A stretch of 64,000 nucleotides of DNA from Pyrococcus sp. NA2 (GCF_000211475.1 NC_015474.1:1116001-1180000); one strand, 5' to 3'; positions 28,319 through 38,652 are shown, numbered from the stretch's first letter. Program-made: numbers and translations. Notes: generated by a model from the sequence alone, not told the origin.

Positions 28319-29527
28319 ATGGCATTCTTAAATGTGGTGTCCCTGGAGAAAGCACTTGAGGTTATGAACTCCTTCAAGATACCCAGGGAAGTTGAGGTCA
28401 TTCCCCTGGAGAAGGCCCTGGGAAGAGTAATAGCTGAAGATGTGGTTTCCCCAATAGATGTTCCCCCATTCGATAGGGCAATCGTCGATGGATACGCAGT
28501 TAAAGCTGAAGATACCTTCATGGCTAGCGAGGCCAATCCCATTGAATTGAAAATAATTGGTGAGATACATGCAGGAGATGAGCCAAGGGTGGAATTGAAT
28601 AGGGGAGAAACGGTTTACATATCTACGGGAGCAATGTTGCCCAAGGGTGCTGATGCTGTAATACAGTTTGAGGATGTCGATGTTATTGACGATAAGATAA
28701 GAATATACAAGCCGGCTTATCCTGGTCTTGGTGTAATGAAAAGGGGAGCCGACATTAAGAAGGGGAAAACGTTAATTAAAAGAGGAACAAGGCTTGGATT
28801 CAAGGAAACAGCTCTACTTTCGGCCATTGGCATTGACAGGGTTAAGGTGTTTAGGAGACCAAGAGTGGCTATAATAAGTACAGGAAATGAAATAGTTCTT
28901 CCCGGAAATGAAATTAAGCCAGGCCAGATATATGACATTAACGGGAGAGCTTTGGCCGACGCTGTTAACGAACTAGGTGGGGAGGGAATATTCCTGGGTG
29001 TGGCTAAAGATGAAAAGAAGAGCTTAAGTGAGTTGATAAAGAAGGGCATTGAAATCGCCGATATTGTTCTTATCAGTGGGGGTGCGAGTGGGGGAATGAG
29101 GGATCTCACTGCATCAGTTATTGAGGAGCTTGGAGAGATAAAAGTGCATGGAATAGCGATCCAGCCAGGAAAACCTACAATAATTGGAGAAATAAATGGA
29201 AAACCTGTATTAGGCCTTCCAGGTTATCCAACGAGCTGTCTAACCAACTTTACTCTCCTTGTAGTTCCAGTGCTTCTCAGGGCCCTTGGAAGGGAGGGAA
29301 GAATTAGGAAGAGAAAGGCCAAACTTAAGCATAAGGTCTTCTCTGTCAAAGGGAGAAGACAGTTCCTACCTGTTAAGCTTGAAGGGGAGGTTGCAATTCC
29401 AATACTAAAGGGTAGTGGTGCTGTTACAAGCTTCATAGAGGCAGACGGCTTTATAGAGATTCCAGAGACTGTGGAAAGTTTAGATGAAGGTGAAGAAGTT
29501 GAGGTAATTCTGTTTGAGGTGATATGA
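28319..29527 (+). CDS. moeA: Molybdopterin molybdenumtransferase
   Basis: A 402-residue enzyme that inserts molybdate or tungstate into adenylylated molybdopterin; Pyrococcus uses tungsten enzymes. Domain signs include the N-terminal FDRAIVDGYAVKAED, the MPT-binding domain with IISTGNEIVLPGNEIKPGQIYDINGRAL, the acidic motif and GLPGYPTSCLTNF. GGTGATGTGGT precedes the ATG. It abuts moaD with no gap, forming a cofactor operon. Confidence 0.95.
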   Translation: MAFLNVVSLEKALEVMNSFKIPREVEVIPLEKALGRVIAEDVVSPIDVPPFDRAIVDGYAVKAEDTFMASEANPIELKIIGEIHAGDEPRVELNRGETVYISTGAMLPKGADAVIQFEDVDVIDDKIRIYKPAYPGLGVMKRGADIKKGKTLIKRGTRLGFKETALLSAIGIDRVKVFRRPRVAIISTGNEIVLPGNEIKPGQIYDINGRALADAVNELGGEGIFLGVAKDEKKSLSELIKKGIEIADIVLISGGASGGMRDLTASVIEELGEIKVHGIAIQPGKPTIIGEINGKPVLGLPGYPTSCLTNFTLLVVPVLLRALGREGRIRKRKAKLKHKVFSVKGRRQFLPVKLEGEVAIPILKGSGAVTSFIEADGFIEIPETVESLDEGEEVEVILFEVI

Positions 29528-29797
29528 ATGAGAATTAGGGTTAGATATTTCGCAAGGTTTAGAGATCTTGCGGGTGTAAGCGAGGAAGTAATTGAACTTC
29601 CAAAGGGTGCCACTGTGAAAGATCTCATCGAGGAAATAAAGAGGAGACATGAGAGGTTTAAGACTGAAGTATTCGGAGAGGATTTCGATGAAGATGCCGA
29701 TGTGAACATTGCCGTAAATGGAAGATACGTCAGTTTAGAAGAAAAGCTGAAGGATGGGGACGTGGTTGGGGTGTTTCCACCAGTCAGTGGAGGTTAG
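29528..29797 (+). CDS. moaD: MoaD-family ubiquitin-like sulfur carrier
   Basis: An 89-residue beta-grasp protein ending in VSGG, with the C-terminal di-glycine needed for adenylation and thiocarboxylation by an E1-like enzyme. It probably supplies sulfur for molybdopterin; archaeal MoaD-like proteins can also modify proteins. The start ATG follows the moeA stop directly, and its ribosome binding site GAGGTGAT lies inside moeA. The last four bases overlap the convergent YjbQ gene. Confidence 0.93.
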   Translation: MRIRVRYFARFRDLAGVSEEVIELPKGATVKDLIEEIKRRHERFKTEVFGEDFDEDADVNIAVNGRYVSLEEKLKDGDVVGVFPPVSGG

Positions 29798-30195
29798 CAC
29801 TCACAAACCTTAACATAGATCTCCCTACTCCTTGGTCCATCTAACTCTATGAAGAGGATGCTCTGCCAGGTGCCTAGTAGTAGTCTACCCTCTTCAATTG
29901 GAACGACGACACTTGGTCCTATTAATATGCCTCGAAGATGGGAGTGGGCATTGTTGTCTATTCTATCGTGGAGGTAGCCGGCACCTCTAGGAATTAACCT
30001 CGAAAGGAGATTTTCTAGATCTTGTTTTAGACCACTTTCGTTTTCATTTATAGTTAGTGCCGTTGTCGTATGCCTGGTGAATACTAATGCTATACCACTC
30101 TTGACGTTGCTCTCCCTTACAATCTTTTCAACCTCGCCAGTTATGTCAACGATTTCAAACTCTTTAGATGTCCTAATCCTTATCGTTCTGATCAT
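29794..30195 (-). CDS. YjbQ/UPF0047 family protein
   Basis: A 133-residue protein of the secondary thiamine-phosphate-synthase-like family. The signatures FTRHTTTALTINENES and LHDRIDNNAHSHLRGILIG give the conserved His and Asp residues of the family active site, and the C terminus GTWQSILFIELDGPRSR is typical. The biological role is uncertain. It is the last gene of a minus-strand run with the 91-residue ORF three bases upstream. Confidence 0.9.
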   Translation of the reverse strand: MIRTIRIRTSKEFEIVDITGEVEKIVRESNVKSGIALVFTRHTTTALTINENESGLKQDLENLLSRLIPRGAGYLHDRIDNNAHSHLRGILIGPSVVVPIEEGRLLLGTWQSILFIELDGPRSREIYVKVCEC

Positions 30196-30198
30196 CTT

Positions 30199-30474
30199 TC
30201 ACTCCTCCCTTGCCTTGATCAATAATTCTTTTGCTTCCTCGAGATATTTCTCTGGGCTAATGTCCTTTTCAAGCTTTACCCTTAGTGCAACTATGTTTTC
30301 AAAAGCTTCAAGTATGTTTTCATCTATCTTATTTCTGAGTAATTTTTTGAGTGTCCAGTAAGTCTCCTCAACTACATCATCCCTAATCATGCCATTTTTC
30401 GCCATTTTGTCTAATACTTCCGCTAGGAATGCTATGGTTTCCCTTTCTCTTTTTCTCTTTAGTAATACCTTCAT
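30199..30474 (-). CDS. Small helical protein, 91 residues, unknown
   Basis: No family recognised. The product is entirely helical and highly charged (KRKRERETIAFLAEVLDKM; YWTLKKLLRNKIDENILEAF). ATG 30474 has GGGGGAGA about six bases upstream, so the start is well supported. It overlaps the end of the upstream repeat-protein gene by 92 bases in another frame. An internal ATG at 30405 would shorten the overlap but has no comparable binding site. Confidence 0.6.
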   Translation of the reverse strand: MKVLLKRKRERETIAFLAEVLDKMAKNGMIRDDVVEETYWTLKKLLRNKIDENILEAFENIVALRVKLEKDISPEKYLEEAKELLIKAREE

Positions 30475-31711
30475 TTATCTCCCCCTCAACAGCCTTTATT
30501 AGGATCTCAGATGCCAATTTTGAGGCTAAACTTTTGTCCTTAATCTCCAACACAACATCAACTGCGTCACCTATTCTTCCGTTTCTTATCAAATAATAAG
30601 CAACATACCCCAACGCTATTGATCGTGCTCTCTCAGTTCTAATCTTCAAAATTACGTTCTTTGCTCCTTCAAAATCATTAAGCGAGAGAAAATATCTAAC
30701 AGCGCCAACAAGTATATTCTCATTTTGTGTCCTTGAGATTATTGTCCTTATTAACTCGGCATATCTCTTTTCTTCCTTTTCCATGAGTTTTATTATCTTC
30801 CTCTCGAGTTCATTTATCATCTCCTCAGGGATATTCTCTAGGAATTCTTGGAGCTTTTCCGGTTGTCTCATTAGTAGACTTTCAAATATCTCCCCAGCTA
30901 TCTTCTTTCTGTTCGGAAGATCAACTATTATTTCGGTTGCTTGCTCTATAAATCCATGGATCGCAAATATGTATGCCAAATCCTCCCTTATATCTTTTCC
31001 AGCCTTTTTGGCAAGTTGTTTTGAGTATTCTATAACACCCTCAACGTTTTCACCTTCTCCACTTCTCAAGAAAAGTAGCACTTCACTTAGGGCCTGCTTG
31101 ATCCATTCCTTGCTCTTTATGCTGTCTATGAGCTCCATGACCCTCTTATAAGTTCCTATTGAAAGTAGTGGTCTGATCACCTTAACTATTGCCTCCGACC
31201 TATACGGCTCGTCTTTAATTTGTTCCAGTATGAATTCTATCTTTCTTCTCTTATATACGAGGTTTATTTTTTCTCCTCCCAGCTCTTCTAAGGCCTTTTC
31301 AAGTATCTCTAGCAATTTTTTATTCTTGACTTTCTTGTCTTCAATCGTCGTTGCATAGAAGAGGGCCTCATCTATGTCTCCCATGGAGAGGAGGTAATCC
31401 ACAGCCTCGACCTTTATTGAGTCCCTTAACTCCTTTGGCAATGCCTCTGCATTGATTATGGCTTCCCTGAATGCTTTTTTTGCAGACTTTAGACCTGCAA
31501 GTCCTGTGAGGTAGCCTATGAGAAGTAATGTTCTTATCAGCAAATATGGATCCTCTATCCGTGTCAGTTCCAGGAAGGCTAACTTGAATGCCTTTTCGAA
31601 TCTAGGATCGTTGACTTTTGATAATAGTACCCCTATTCTACCATATGTTAACACCCTAATGTATGGATCTGGAATTGACTTCACAGAATCCAGAACTTCT
31701 TCTATAATCAT
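30383..31711 (-). CDS. Alpha-helical repeat protein, paralog-like of the 1467 gene
   Basis: About 442 residues built from helical hairpins of 30-40 residues (for example EAVDYLLSMGDIDEALFYATTIEDKKVKNK and GYVAYYLIRNGRIGDAVDVVLEIKDKSLA). There is no signal peptide or membrane segment. The pattern matches the protein at 1467-2486, suggesting a lineage-specific scaffold family. The last 30 residues (KEKKRKGNHSIPSGSIRQNG...) look unlike the rest and coincide with the overlapping 91-residue gene, so the native end may be shorter or a frameshift may exist. Function unknown. Confidence 0.72.
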   Translation of the reverse strand: MIIEEVLDSVKSIPDPYIRVLTYGRIGVLLSKVNDPRFEKAFKLAFLELTRIEDPYLLIRTLLLIGYLTGLAGLKSAKKAFREAIINAEALPKELRDSIKVEAVDYLLSMGDIDEALFYATTIEDKKVKNKKLLEILEKALEELGGEKINLVYKRRKIEFILEQIKDEPYRSEAIVKVIRPLLSIGTYKRVMELIDSIKSKEWIKQALSEVLLFLRSGEGENVEGVIEYSKQLAKKAGKDIREDLAYIFAIHGFIEQATEIIVDLPNRKKIAGEIFESLLMRQPEKLQEFLENIPEEMINELERKIIKLMEKEEKRYAELIRTIISRTQNENILVGAVRYFLSLNDFEGAKNVILKIRTERARSIALGYVAYYLIRNGRIGDAVDVVLEIKDKSLASKLASEILIKAVEGEINEGITKEKKRKGNHSIPSGSIRQNGEKWHD

Positions 31712-31768
31712 CGCTTATCACCGCTATGTTTTACCCAAATACTGGCAAATTTTCTCCTTAGTAATTAA

Positions 31769-32374
31769 TTAATCTTTCGCTTTCTTTTCGATTTCCTTGA
31801 TTATAGTTCTAAGATTTTTTATTCCATTCGTAATTGAATCCTTGTCGATTTCAACCCAGAATGTTCTGTTAGCTTCATTAAACCGATTGAAGAGTTCCTC
31901 GAAAAGAATTCCCCTTCCGCTTTTGATTTTAAGGAGCCCTTTTTCTATAATCTCTTTATATCTTGCTAATCTCTCCTCTTTGCTCATGTAGAAGAACCTT
32001 CTGATCTCCTCAAGAGGGTATCTACCTGGATCACTAGAAGTCGTTGTGTAAACGCCACAAGTTGGGGATCCTTTAACTCCAACGAATATTATCACCTCGG
32101 GTTTCTCTTCCACGATCACCCTCCCAATGTAATCAGCTATATCACTAGCTATCTTCTTCATTCCAAGCCTTTCGAAGACTTCTTTACTCATAGGAGGTCT
32201 AGGCCACTTTAAGAGCTCGAATTCTGGACAGGGGTAGGTGAGTATTTGCCAATCTTCACCCAATTCTCCAATAAGTTTCCTTATTTCCTTTGCTGTTACG
32301 TATTCCTTCTCTTTTGGTCCCCTGTAAACGTAGAAGGGACTTATAAGACAGGGCGCAATCACGATCAATTTCAT
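31769..32374 (-). CDS. DUF523/TudS-like protein
   Basis: A 201-residue protein. Three cysteines occur in family-like contexts: IAPCLIS at the N terminus, YPCPEF near residue 49 and GSPTCGV near residue 104. This trio resembles DUF523 and TudS desulfidases, which hold a [4Fe-4S] cluster that removes sulfur from thiolated bases. The match is by motif only, and the remaining C-terminal part is helical. ATG 32374 starts with MKLIVIAPC. Substrate unknown. Confidence 0.68.
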   Translation of the reverse strand: MKLIVIAPCLISPFYVYRGPKEKEYVTAKEIRKLIGELGEDWQILTYPCPEFELLKWPRPPMSKEVFERLGMKKIASDIADYIGRVIVEEKPEVIIFVGVKGSPTCGVYTTTSSDPGRYPLEEIRRFFYMSKEERLARYKEIIEKGLLKIKSGRGILFEELFNRFNEANRTFWVEIDKDSITNGIKNLRTIIKEIEKKAKD

Positions 32375-32417
32375 GAGAGAAAAGTAAGTAAAGAAAATTT
32401 AAAACTTTAGGTGAAAA

Positions 32418-33764
32418 TCACTTCTTAAGTTTCTCACACTTCTTAACCCATTCCTCTAGAACATCCTTGAGCTTTGGCTGTCCGATTTCCTCAAGTTCGT
32501 ACTTAACTCTAACAGCAGGCTTGTTGAGGTTCATGAATCTCCTCAAGTCAACTGGTGTTCCCATTATCACGACATCTGCATCAGCCCTGTTAATTGTCTC
32601 TTCAAGCTCCTTGATCTGCTTCTTACCATAACCCATCGCTGGCAGTATGTTGCTGAGGTGTGGATACTTCTTGTAAGTTTCGATTATTGAACCAACTGCG
32701 TATGGCCTTGGATCAACTATCTCCTTTGCTCCAAACTTCTTCGCAGCAATGTAGCCTGCACCATAGCTCATTCCACCGTGAGTGAGCGTTGGACCGTCCT
32801 CAACTACGAGAACTCTCTTGCCCTTGATGAGTTCAGGCTTGTCGACGAAGATTGGTGATGCTGCCTCGATCACTATGGCATTTGGATTAATCTTCTCGAT
32901 GTTCTCCCTTATCTTTTGTATGTTCTCCGGTGGTGCAGTGTCTATCTTGTTAATTATGATAACATCAGCGCTCCTAAAGTTTGTCTCTCCTGGGTGGTGA
33001 GTTAGCTCGTGTCCTGGTCTGTGTGGATCAGTTACAACTATCCATAGGTCTGGCTCGAAGAATGGGAAGTCGTTGTTTCCTCCGTCCCAAAGTATTATGT
33101 CCGCCTCCTTCTCTGCCTCTCTAAGAATCTTCTCGTAGTCAACTCCAGCATAGACAACCATTCCTCTCTCGAGGTATGGCTCGTACTCCTCTCTCTCCTC
33201 TATTGTACACTCGTATTTGTCCAAGTCTTCGAAGGTGGCAAACCTCTGAACTACCTGCTTCCTGAGGTCACCGTAGGGCATAGGATGTCTTACCGCTACG
33301 ACCTTGAATCCCATCTCCTGAAGGAGCTGGGCAACTTTTCTTGAGGTTTGGCTCTTTCCACAGCCAGTTCTGACAGCTGTGACTGCAACCACAGGTTTCT
33401 TACTCTTTAGCATCGTTGATTTGGGCCCAAGAAGCCAGAAGTCTGCTCCAGCTGAGTGAGCCCTGCTTGCTAGATGCATCACGTGTTCGTGTGAAACATC
33501 AGAGTAAGCGAAGACAACTATGTCAACGTCCTTCTCCTTTATTATCTTCTCAAGGTCATCTTCTGGAAGGATGGGAATTCCATTTGGATAGAGCTCTCCA
33601 GCTAGCTCTGGTGGGTATACCCTACCCTCTATGTCTGGAATCTGAGTTGCCGTGAAGGCTACAACCTCGTAATCTGGGTTGTTCCTGAAGAAGACGTTGA
33701 AGTTGTGGAAGTCCCTTCCAGCTGCTCCAAGAATAACTACCCTTCTCCTCTTCTTCTCTGCCAT
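32418..33764 (-). CDS. Cyclic 2,3-diphosphoglycerate synthetase-like P-loop protein (COG2403)
   Basis: A 448-residue protein. An N-terminal Rossmann-like segment (VVILGAAGRDFHNFNVFFR) is followed by a P-loop TAVRTGCGKSQTSRKVAQLL and a D-x-G segment (DIILWDGGNNDFPFFEPDL), then NKID. This layout is that of COG2403, which includes the enzyme that makes cyclic 2,3-diphosphoglycerate in Methanothermus. Pyrococcus is not known for large cDPG pools, so the true reaction could differ. The start ATG has GGAGGGATCGAA upstream. Confidence 0.85.
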   Translation of the reverse strand: MAEKKRRRVVILGAAGRDFHNFNVFFRNNPDYEVVAFTATQIPDIEGRVYPPELAGELYPNGIPILPEDDLEKIIKEKDVDIVVFAYSDVSHEHVMHLASRAHSAGADFWLLGPKSTMLKSKKPVVAVTAVRTGCGKSQTSRKVAQLLQEMGFKVVAVRHPMPYGDLRKQVVQRFATFEDLDKYECTIEEREEYEPYLERGMVVYAGVDYEKILREAEKEADIILWDGGNNDFPFFEPDLWIVVTDPHRPGHELTHHPGETNFRSADVIIINKIDTAPPENIQKIRENIEKINPNAIVIEAASPIFVDKPELIKGKRVLVVEDGPTLTHGGMSYGAGYIAAKKFGAKEIVDPRPYAVGSIIETYKKYPHLSNILPAMGYGKKQIKELEETINRADADVVIMGTPVDLRRFMNLNKPAVRVKYELEEIGQPKLKDVLEEWVKKCEKLKK

Positions 33765-33976
33765 TTCGATCCCTCCAAAGCTTTTCGTTCAGAAGAGGTT
33801 TGATGCTTTGCATTTATAACGGTTTTTGTTTAATAAAGAAAAGTTAGCTCTAAGATTATTCAATCTAAGAATGTCACTTGAGAAATTTATTCATAAAATT
33901 CTGGATGTTTTCCGATGTTTCACTGGAGATTTTCTCCACAATAAACTTTTTATTATAACGTTTCGATTGGTGTTTG

Positions 33977-35329
33977 ATGCAAAAAATAGACGAGACCAGA
34001 AGGGAGATACTGTCGGGTAACGTTGAAAAAACGCTTCTAAGGTTAGCATACCCTTTAATAATCAATAACCTCGTTCAAGTTATGTACAATTTGACTGACA
34101 CTTTTTGGCTCGCAAAGCTTGGTAAAGCTGAGCTTTCCGCTCCTGGAACGGTTTGGCCACTTTTATGGTTCATGATGAGTCTAGGGTCTGGCTTTGCTAT
34201 AGCTGGCTTTGCCATGGTTAGTCAGTACATCGGTGCTGGCAAGTATAAAGAAGCCAGTAGAGTTGCTGGTGCTCTTTATTCTCTTCTATTGGTGTTTTCC
34301 TCTCTTTTAGCATTAGTTGGAATTTCAATAGCTCCCTTGGCTTTGAAATTCGTTAACGTAACACCTGAGGTTTATCCCTATGCTTTGAAATACATGTTTG
34401 TAATATTCGCTGGTGTTCCCATAGCTTTAACTCTCTATGCCTTCAATTTCATATTGAGGGCTGTAGGAGATACCAAAACCCCAGTAAAGGTCAACGTATT
34501 CACAATAATCCTTAACATGATTCTTGATCCTATCTTCATCTTCCCCCTGGGATTTGGTGTTATGGGGGCGGCTCTGGCTACGTTGATTTCTGAGGGAATT
34601 GGATCAATTATAGGAGGCTATCTATTGTTCTCTGGTAGAGTTGCAATTAAAATAGGGTTAGAGGACTTGAGGCCAGATGTTAAGTTATATGTAAAAACCT
34701 TTAGGATTGGACTCCCAGCTAGCATTAGCGATTCGGCAAATTCCTTTGGTTTTGTCTTGCTTACCAGGATAATATATAGCTATGGAACCGTCGCATTTGC
34801 AACATATACCATAACAAACAGGCTAACTAACTTGATGTTCGCACTTGCGAATGGAATAAGTCAGGCAATGGGAACAATGGTTGGTCAGAACGTTGGGGCT
34901 GAAAACTACAAAAGGGCAAGGGAAATAGCAATTAAGGCAATGCTTATCAACTTTTTAATCCTCTCAGTGGGCACGATAGTTTTCATGACGTTTAGAGAGC
35001 AGATATTCAGCTTCTTCATAAGGGATCCGGGAATAATTAAGGAGAGCAAGAAAGTTGTAATGTACTTTGCAGCATCATTCCCCTTCTTTGGAATATTCAG
35101 TGCAGTAACGAATGTCTTTGCCTCTGCTGGTCATACGAAGAAGAATCTTGTACTAGGGTTACTCAGGTTGTGGGGTCTTAGAATACCTTTAAGTTATTAC
35201 TTGGGCAAAATTATGAACGATAGTGCAGGGGTTTGGATAGGGATGGGTCTTAGCAATGTAATCTCAGCTTTGCTGGGCCTTGCCTGGTTCCTGAAGGGTA
35301 GTTGGATGAGGAGAATAATAGAGGAGTGA
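33977..35329 (+). CDS. MATE-family multidrug/toxin exporter
   Basis: A 450-residue membrane protein with twelve predicted helices in two six-helix halves. The N-terminal [29 protein letters not shown], the interior [21 protein letters not shown] and [17 protein letters not shown] are characteristic of the family. It probably exchanges sodium or protons for cationic compounds. ATG 33977 is chosen because GGTG lies four bases upstream; a TTG one codon earlier is unlikely. The preceding 200 bases (33765-33976) contain only promoter-like AT-rich sequence. Confidence 0.93.
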   Translation: MQKIDETRREILSGNVEKTLLRLAYPLIINNLVQVMYNLTDTFWLAKLGKAELSAPGTVWPLLWFMMSLGSGFAIAGFAMVSQYIGAGKYKEASRVAGALYSLLLVFSSLLALVGISIAPLALKFVNVTPEVYPYALKYMFVIFAGVPIALTLYAFNFILRAVGDTKTPVKVNVFTIILNMILDPIFIFPLGFGVMGAALATLISEGIGSIIGGYLLFSGRVAIKIGLEDLRPDVKLYVKTFRIGLPASISDSANSFGFVLLTRIIYSYGTVAFATYTITNRLTNLMFALANGISQAMGTMVGQNVGAENYKRAREIAIKAMLINFLILSVGTIVFMTFREQIFSFFIRDPGIIKESKKVVMYFAASFPFFGIFSAVTNVFASAGHTKKNLVLGLLRLWGLRIPLSYYLGKIMNDSAGVWIGMGLSNVISALLGLAWFLKGSWMRRIIEE

Positions 35330-35339
35330 GGTGATAACT

Positions 35340-35822
35340 ATGAATGATGTGGAAGTTAGGACTCACACCGCCCTTCACATAGTTAAGGGAGCCGTAGTTA
35401 AGGTTTTGGGAGAGGGGGCCAAATGGACGGCATCAACTTATGTTAAGGGAAACAAAGGAGTGCTGATAGTGAAGTTCAATAGAAAACCGACCGAAGATGA
35501 AATTAGGGAAATAGAAAGACTAGCCAACAAGAAGGTTGAAGAAAATGTGCCGATAAAAATATATGAGCTTTCCAGGGAGGAAGCTGAGAAAAGATTTGGC
35601 GAAGATATGTACGATTTATTCCCAGTTCCCGAAGATGTGAAGATTCTGAAGGTTCTAGTAATCGATGACTGGAATGTTAACGCATGCAATAAGGAACATA
35701 CTAAAACAACTGGAGAGGTTGGGCCCATTAAAATAAGAAAAGTCAGATTTAGGAAGAGCAAAGAGTTACTGGAAATACATTTTGAGGTCTTAGAATTTGA
35801 GAACTCTCGCCAGAACAATTAG
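35340..35822 (+). CDS. alaX: Alanyl-tRNA editing protein, AlaX type
   Basis: A 160-residue stand-alone editing domain that hydrolyses mischarged Ser-tRNA-Ala. The zinc site is formed by H9 and H13 (HTALH) and by C116 and H120 (CNKEH), followed by T-T-G-E-V-G as in the AlaRS editing domain. The start is ATG 35340 with GAGGTGAT just upstream; the GTG nine bases earlier is part of that site. It follows the MATE gene closely and overlaps the convergent reductase gene by 33 bases. Confidence 0.9.
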   Translation: MNDVEVRTHTALHIVKGAVVKVLGEGAKWTASTYVKGNKGVLIVKFNRKPTEDEIREIERLANKKVEENVPIKIYELSREEAEKRFGEDMYDLFPVPEDVKILKVLVIDDWNVNACNKEHTKTTGEVGPIKIRKVRFRKSKELLEIHFEVLEFENSRQNN

Positions 35823-37115
35823 CGGATCCCATACTGGGGCAAATGGAGGAGCATAGGCTAGATCCGTGAAGAATGCATCTTTAGTAGTGAAGCCCGCCAT
35901 TAACATAGCCGCAGCGGCATCTATCCTTGGAAGGATTTCAGCGCCGACTGCTTGAACTCCTAAGAGTCTATTGGTCTCATTGTCGACTACTCCCTTTAGC
36001 CATATTTCCCTGGCTTCAGGGTAATAATGTGGCCTCGTTGATGCCTTTATGAATGCCGTTCTTATGTCATATCCTTCTCTTATTGCCTCCGCCTCGGTTA
36101 ATCCAGTTTTTCCTATCTCTATATCCATGAACTTCGTTACAGCTGTTCCCAGGACTCCAGGAAAGTGAATCTCCCTTCCAGCTATATTACTTCCAGCTAC
36201 GTAGCCCATTTTATTGCCTGCCGGAGCTAATGGGATCCAGACACGCCTTCCAGTTATAATATGTTTAGTCTCCGCAACGTCTCCAGCGGCATATACATTT
36301 TCAACACTTGTCTGCATCCTTTCGTTTGTCCATATGGCTCCAGTTTTTCCTATTCTTACTCCAAGTTCCTTAGCTAGTTCTATGTTTGGCTTTATACCAG
36401 TCGCCAGGATAACTAGCTCAGCTTTGTATTCTCCAGCATCTGTGATCACCTTCTCAACTTTTCCATCACCTTCTATTCTCATCACAACCTCTTGGAGTCT
36501 AAGGTTGACATGCCGTCTTAATTTATCTTCCAAGATATCCGTAATCTCCTTGTCAAAAGACCTTCTGAGAACTCTATCTCCTCTAACTATCATTGTGACG
36601 TTCTTCCCCTGGGCCGCAAAGGCTTCTGCCATTTCCACTCCTATGTATCCTCCTCCTATTACAACAACATTCTGGGCATTATTCTTTTTCATGTACTCCC
36701 TTATAGCTAGAGCGTCTGGAGGCAGATCTGCGGTGAAAACGCCCCTTAGTTCAACCCCTTCTATAGCTGGAACCTGTGGTGAAGCACCATTTGCAAAGAC
36801 AAGATAATCCCATTCATAACTTTCCTCTTTTTCCCCTTCCCTCACCCTAACGTAACCAGTGTCGACCTCTATTACCTCAGCTTTAAGATGGAGATCTATC
36901 CCCCTCTTCTTTATGAAGACTTCTGGAGGATAGTGCATGAGCTTTTCTGGTGGGGATATCCCCTCAACAACATAGGGTATTCCACAAGGAGCATGACTAA
37001 CCCATTCAGTTGCCTCAAAAACCTTGACATCCCACTCTGGTTTTAGCCTTTTAACTCTTGAAGCAGCGCTCATTCCAGCTGCTCCTCCGCCTATTATAAC
37101 AACTGTTTTCCGCAT
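35790..37115 (-). CDS. cdr: CoA-disulfide reductase / NAD(P)H oxidase (FAD)
   Basis: A 441-residue flavoprotein of the pyridine-nucleotide disulfide oxidoreductase family. FAD-binding [14 protein letters not shown] is at the N terminus, the single redox cysteine C44 is in SHAPCGIPY, the NAD(P) motif is [17 protein letters not shown], and the second FAD motif is [10 protein letters not shown]. The sequence closely resembles the characterised Pyrococcus CoADR, which reduces CoA disulfide and sulfur species. ATG 37115 is supported by GGTGGTGG; the longer GTG start lies in that site. Confidence 0.93.
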   Translation of the reverse strand: MRKTVVIIGGGAAGMSAASRVKRLKPEWDVKVFEATEWVSHAPCGIPYVVEGISPPEKLMHYPPEVFIKKRGIDLHLKAEVIEVDTGYVRVREGEKEESYEWDYLVFANGASPQVPAIEGVELRGVFTADLPPDALAIREYMKKNNAQNVVVIGGGYIGVEMAEAFAAQGKNVTMIVRGDRVLRRSFDKEITDILEDKLRRHVNLRLQEVVMRIEGDGKVEKVITDAGEYKAELVILATGIKPNIELAKELGVRIGKTGAIWTNERMQTSVENVYAAGDVAETKHIITGRRVWIPLAPAGNKMGYVAGSNIAGREIHFPGVLGTAVTKFMDIEIGKTGLTEAEAIREGYDIRTAFIKASTRPHYYPEAREIWLKGVVDNETNRLLGVQAVGAEILPRIDAAAAMLMAGFTTKDAFFTDLAYAPPFAPVWDPLIVLARVLKF

Positions 37116-37214
37116 CCTTACCACCACCTTTGGGTTAAAACCATCGGTTAAAAATATTGGGCATCGCAGAAATGTTTAAGGTTGAGTACTCATATTTGAA
37201 TCAAGGTGATCAAA

Positions 37215-38642
37215 ATGGAGCTCCCACCCCATAAGACGAAAATCGTTGCAACTATAGGCCCAGCCACAAGCTCAAAAAAGATGATAGAGAAGTTAATTGA
37301 AGCTGGGATGAGTGTTGCGAGACTAAATTTCTCTCATGGGACATTTGAGGAACATGAAAAGATGATTGAAATTATTAGGGAAGTCTCTCAGAAACTTGAC
37401 AGAAGGGTTGCGATCTTAGCTGATCTTCCTGGATTAAAGATAAGGGTGGGTGAGATAAAGGGTGGTTATGTTGAACTTCAGAAAGGGGAGAAGGTTGTCT
37501 TGACTACTAGGGATGTTGAAGGAGATGGAACAACAATACCAGTGGAGTATAAGGATTTTCCTAGGCTTGTTTCCAAGGGCGATGTTATATACCTCAGTGA
37601 TGGATACATAATTCTAAAGGTTGAGGAAGTTAGAGAGCAGGAGGTTGAAGCTGTAGTTATCTCAGGGGGAAAACTATTCTCCAGGAAGGGAATAAATATA
37701 CCTAAGGCATACCTCCCTGTTGAGGCTGTGACACCTAGAGACATGGAGATAATAAAGTTTGCAATCGAACACAACGTTGACGCAGTGGGATTAAGCTTCG
37801 TTGGGAGTGTCTATGATATTCTAAAAGTCAAAAGTTTCCTTGAAAAGAGAGGGGCCAGCGATGTCTTTGTTATAGCTAAAATAGAGAGACCCGATGCTGT
37901 GAGGAACTTTAATGAGATACTGAATGCTGCAGATGGGATAATGATCGCCAGGGGTGATCTTGGAGTTGAAATGCCAATTGAACAATTACCAATACTGCAA
38001 AAGAAACTTATCAGGAGGGCCAATCTAGAGGGTAAACCCGTCATTACGGCTACTCAAATGTTGGTTTCTATGACGTCTGAAAGGGTTCCTACAAGGGCTG
38101 AAGTCACGGATGTCGCGAATGCAATTCTAGACGGCACAGATGCAGTCATGTTATCAGAGGAAACTGCAATAGGAAAGTTTCCAATTGAGGCTGTTGAAAT
38201 GATGGCCAAGATAGCAAAGGTGACGGAGGAATACAGGGAGAGCCTTGGAATAGGGAGGTTCAGGGAGATCATGGAGGAGGGAATTAGGGGTAGTATTAAG
38301 GAAGCTATAACAAGGAGCATAATAGATGCCTTGTGTACCCTAAATGTAAAGTTAATACTAACTCCAACTAAGACCGGAAGAACCGCAAGGCTGATCTCAA
38401 GGTTCAAGCCTAAACAATGGATCTTGGCCTTCTCAACTAATGAGAGGGTATGTAACAATTTGATGTTCAGTTATGGCGTGTACTCCTTCTGCCTTGAAGA
38501 AGGCTTTGATGAGAACGATATAATAAGGTTAATTAAAGGGCTCGGTCTAGTTGAGAGCGATGACATAGTTTTGATGACCGAGGGTAAACCAATAGAGAAA
38601 ACCGTTGGAACGAATTCAATTAAGATATTCCAGATATCCTGA
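37215..38642 (+). CDS. pyk: Pyruvate kinase
   Basis: A 475-residue glycolytic enzyme converting phosphoenolpyruvate and ADP to pyruvate and ATP. Visible are the N-terminal KTKIVATIGPATSS, the active-site signature VIAKIERPDAVRNFNEI with its catalytic lysine, GIMIARGDLGVE and VITATQMLVSM. The C-terminal allosteric domain is present. ATG 37215 has AAGGTGAT upstream; the GTG nine bases earlier belongs to that site. Upstream are tandem TTAAAA-like boxes (37130-37165). Confidence 0.96.
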   Translation: MELPPHKTKIVATIGPATSSKKMIEKLIEAGMSVARLNFSHGTFEEHEKMIEIIREVSQKLDRRVAILADLPGLKIRVGEIKGGYVELQKGEKVVLTTRDVEGDGTTIPVEYKDFPRLVSKGDVIYLSDGYIILKVEEVREQEVEAVVISGGKLFSRKGINIPKAYLPVEAVTPRDMEIIKFAIEHNVDAVGLSFVGSVYDILKVKSFLEKRGASDVFVIAKIERPDAVRNFNEILNAADGIMIARGDLGVEMPIEQLPILQKKLIRRANLEGKPVITATQMLVSMTSERVPTRAEVTDVANAILDGTDAVMLSEETAIGKFPIEAVEMMAKIAKVTEEYRESLGIGRFREIMEEGIRGSIKEAITRSIIDALCTLNVKLILTPTKTGRTARLISRFKPKQWILAFSTNERVCNNLMFSYGVYSFCLEEGFDENDIIRLIKGLGLVESDDIVLMTEGKPIEKTVGTNSIKIFQIS

Positions 38643-38652
38643 GGTGGAGAAC

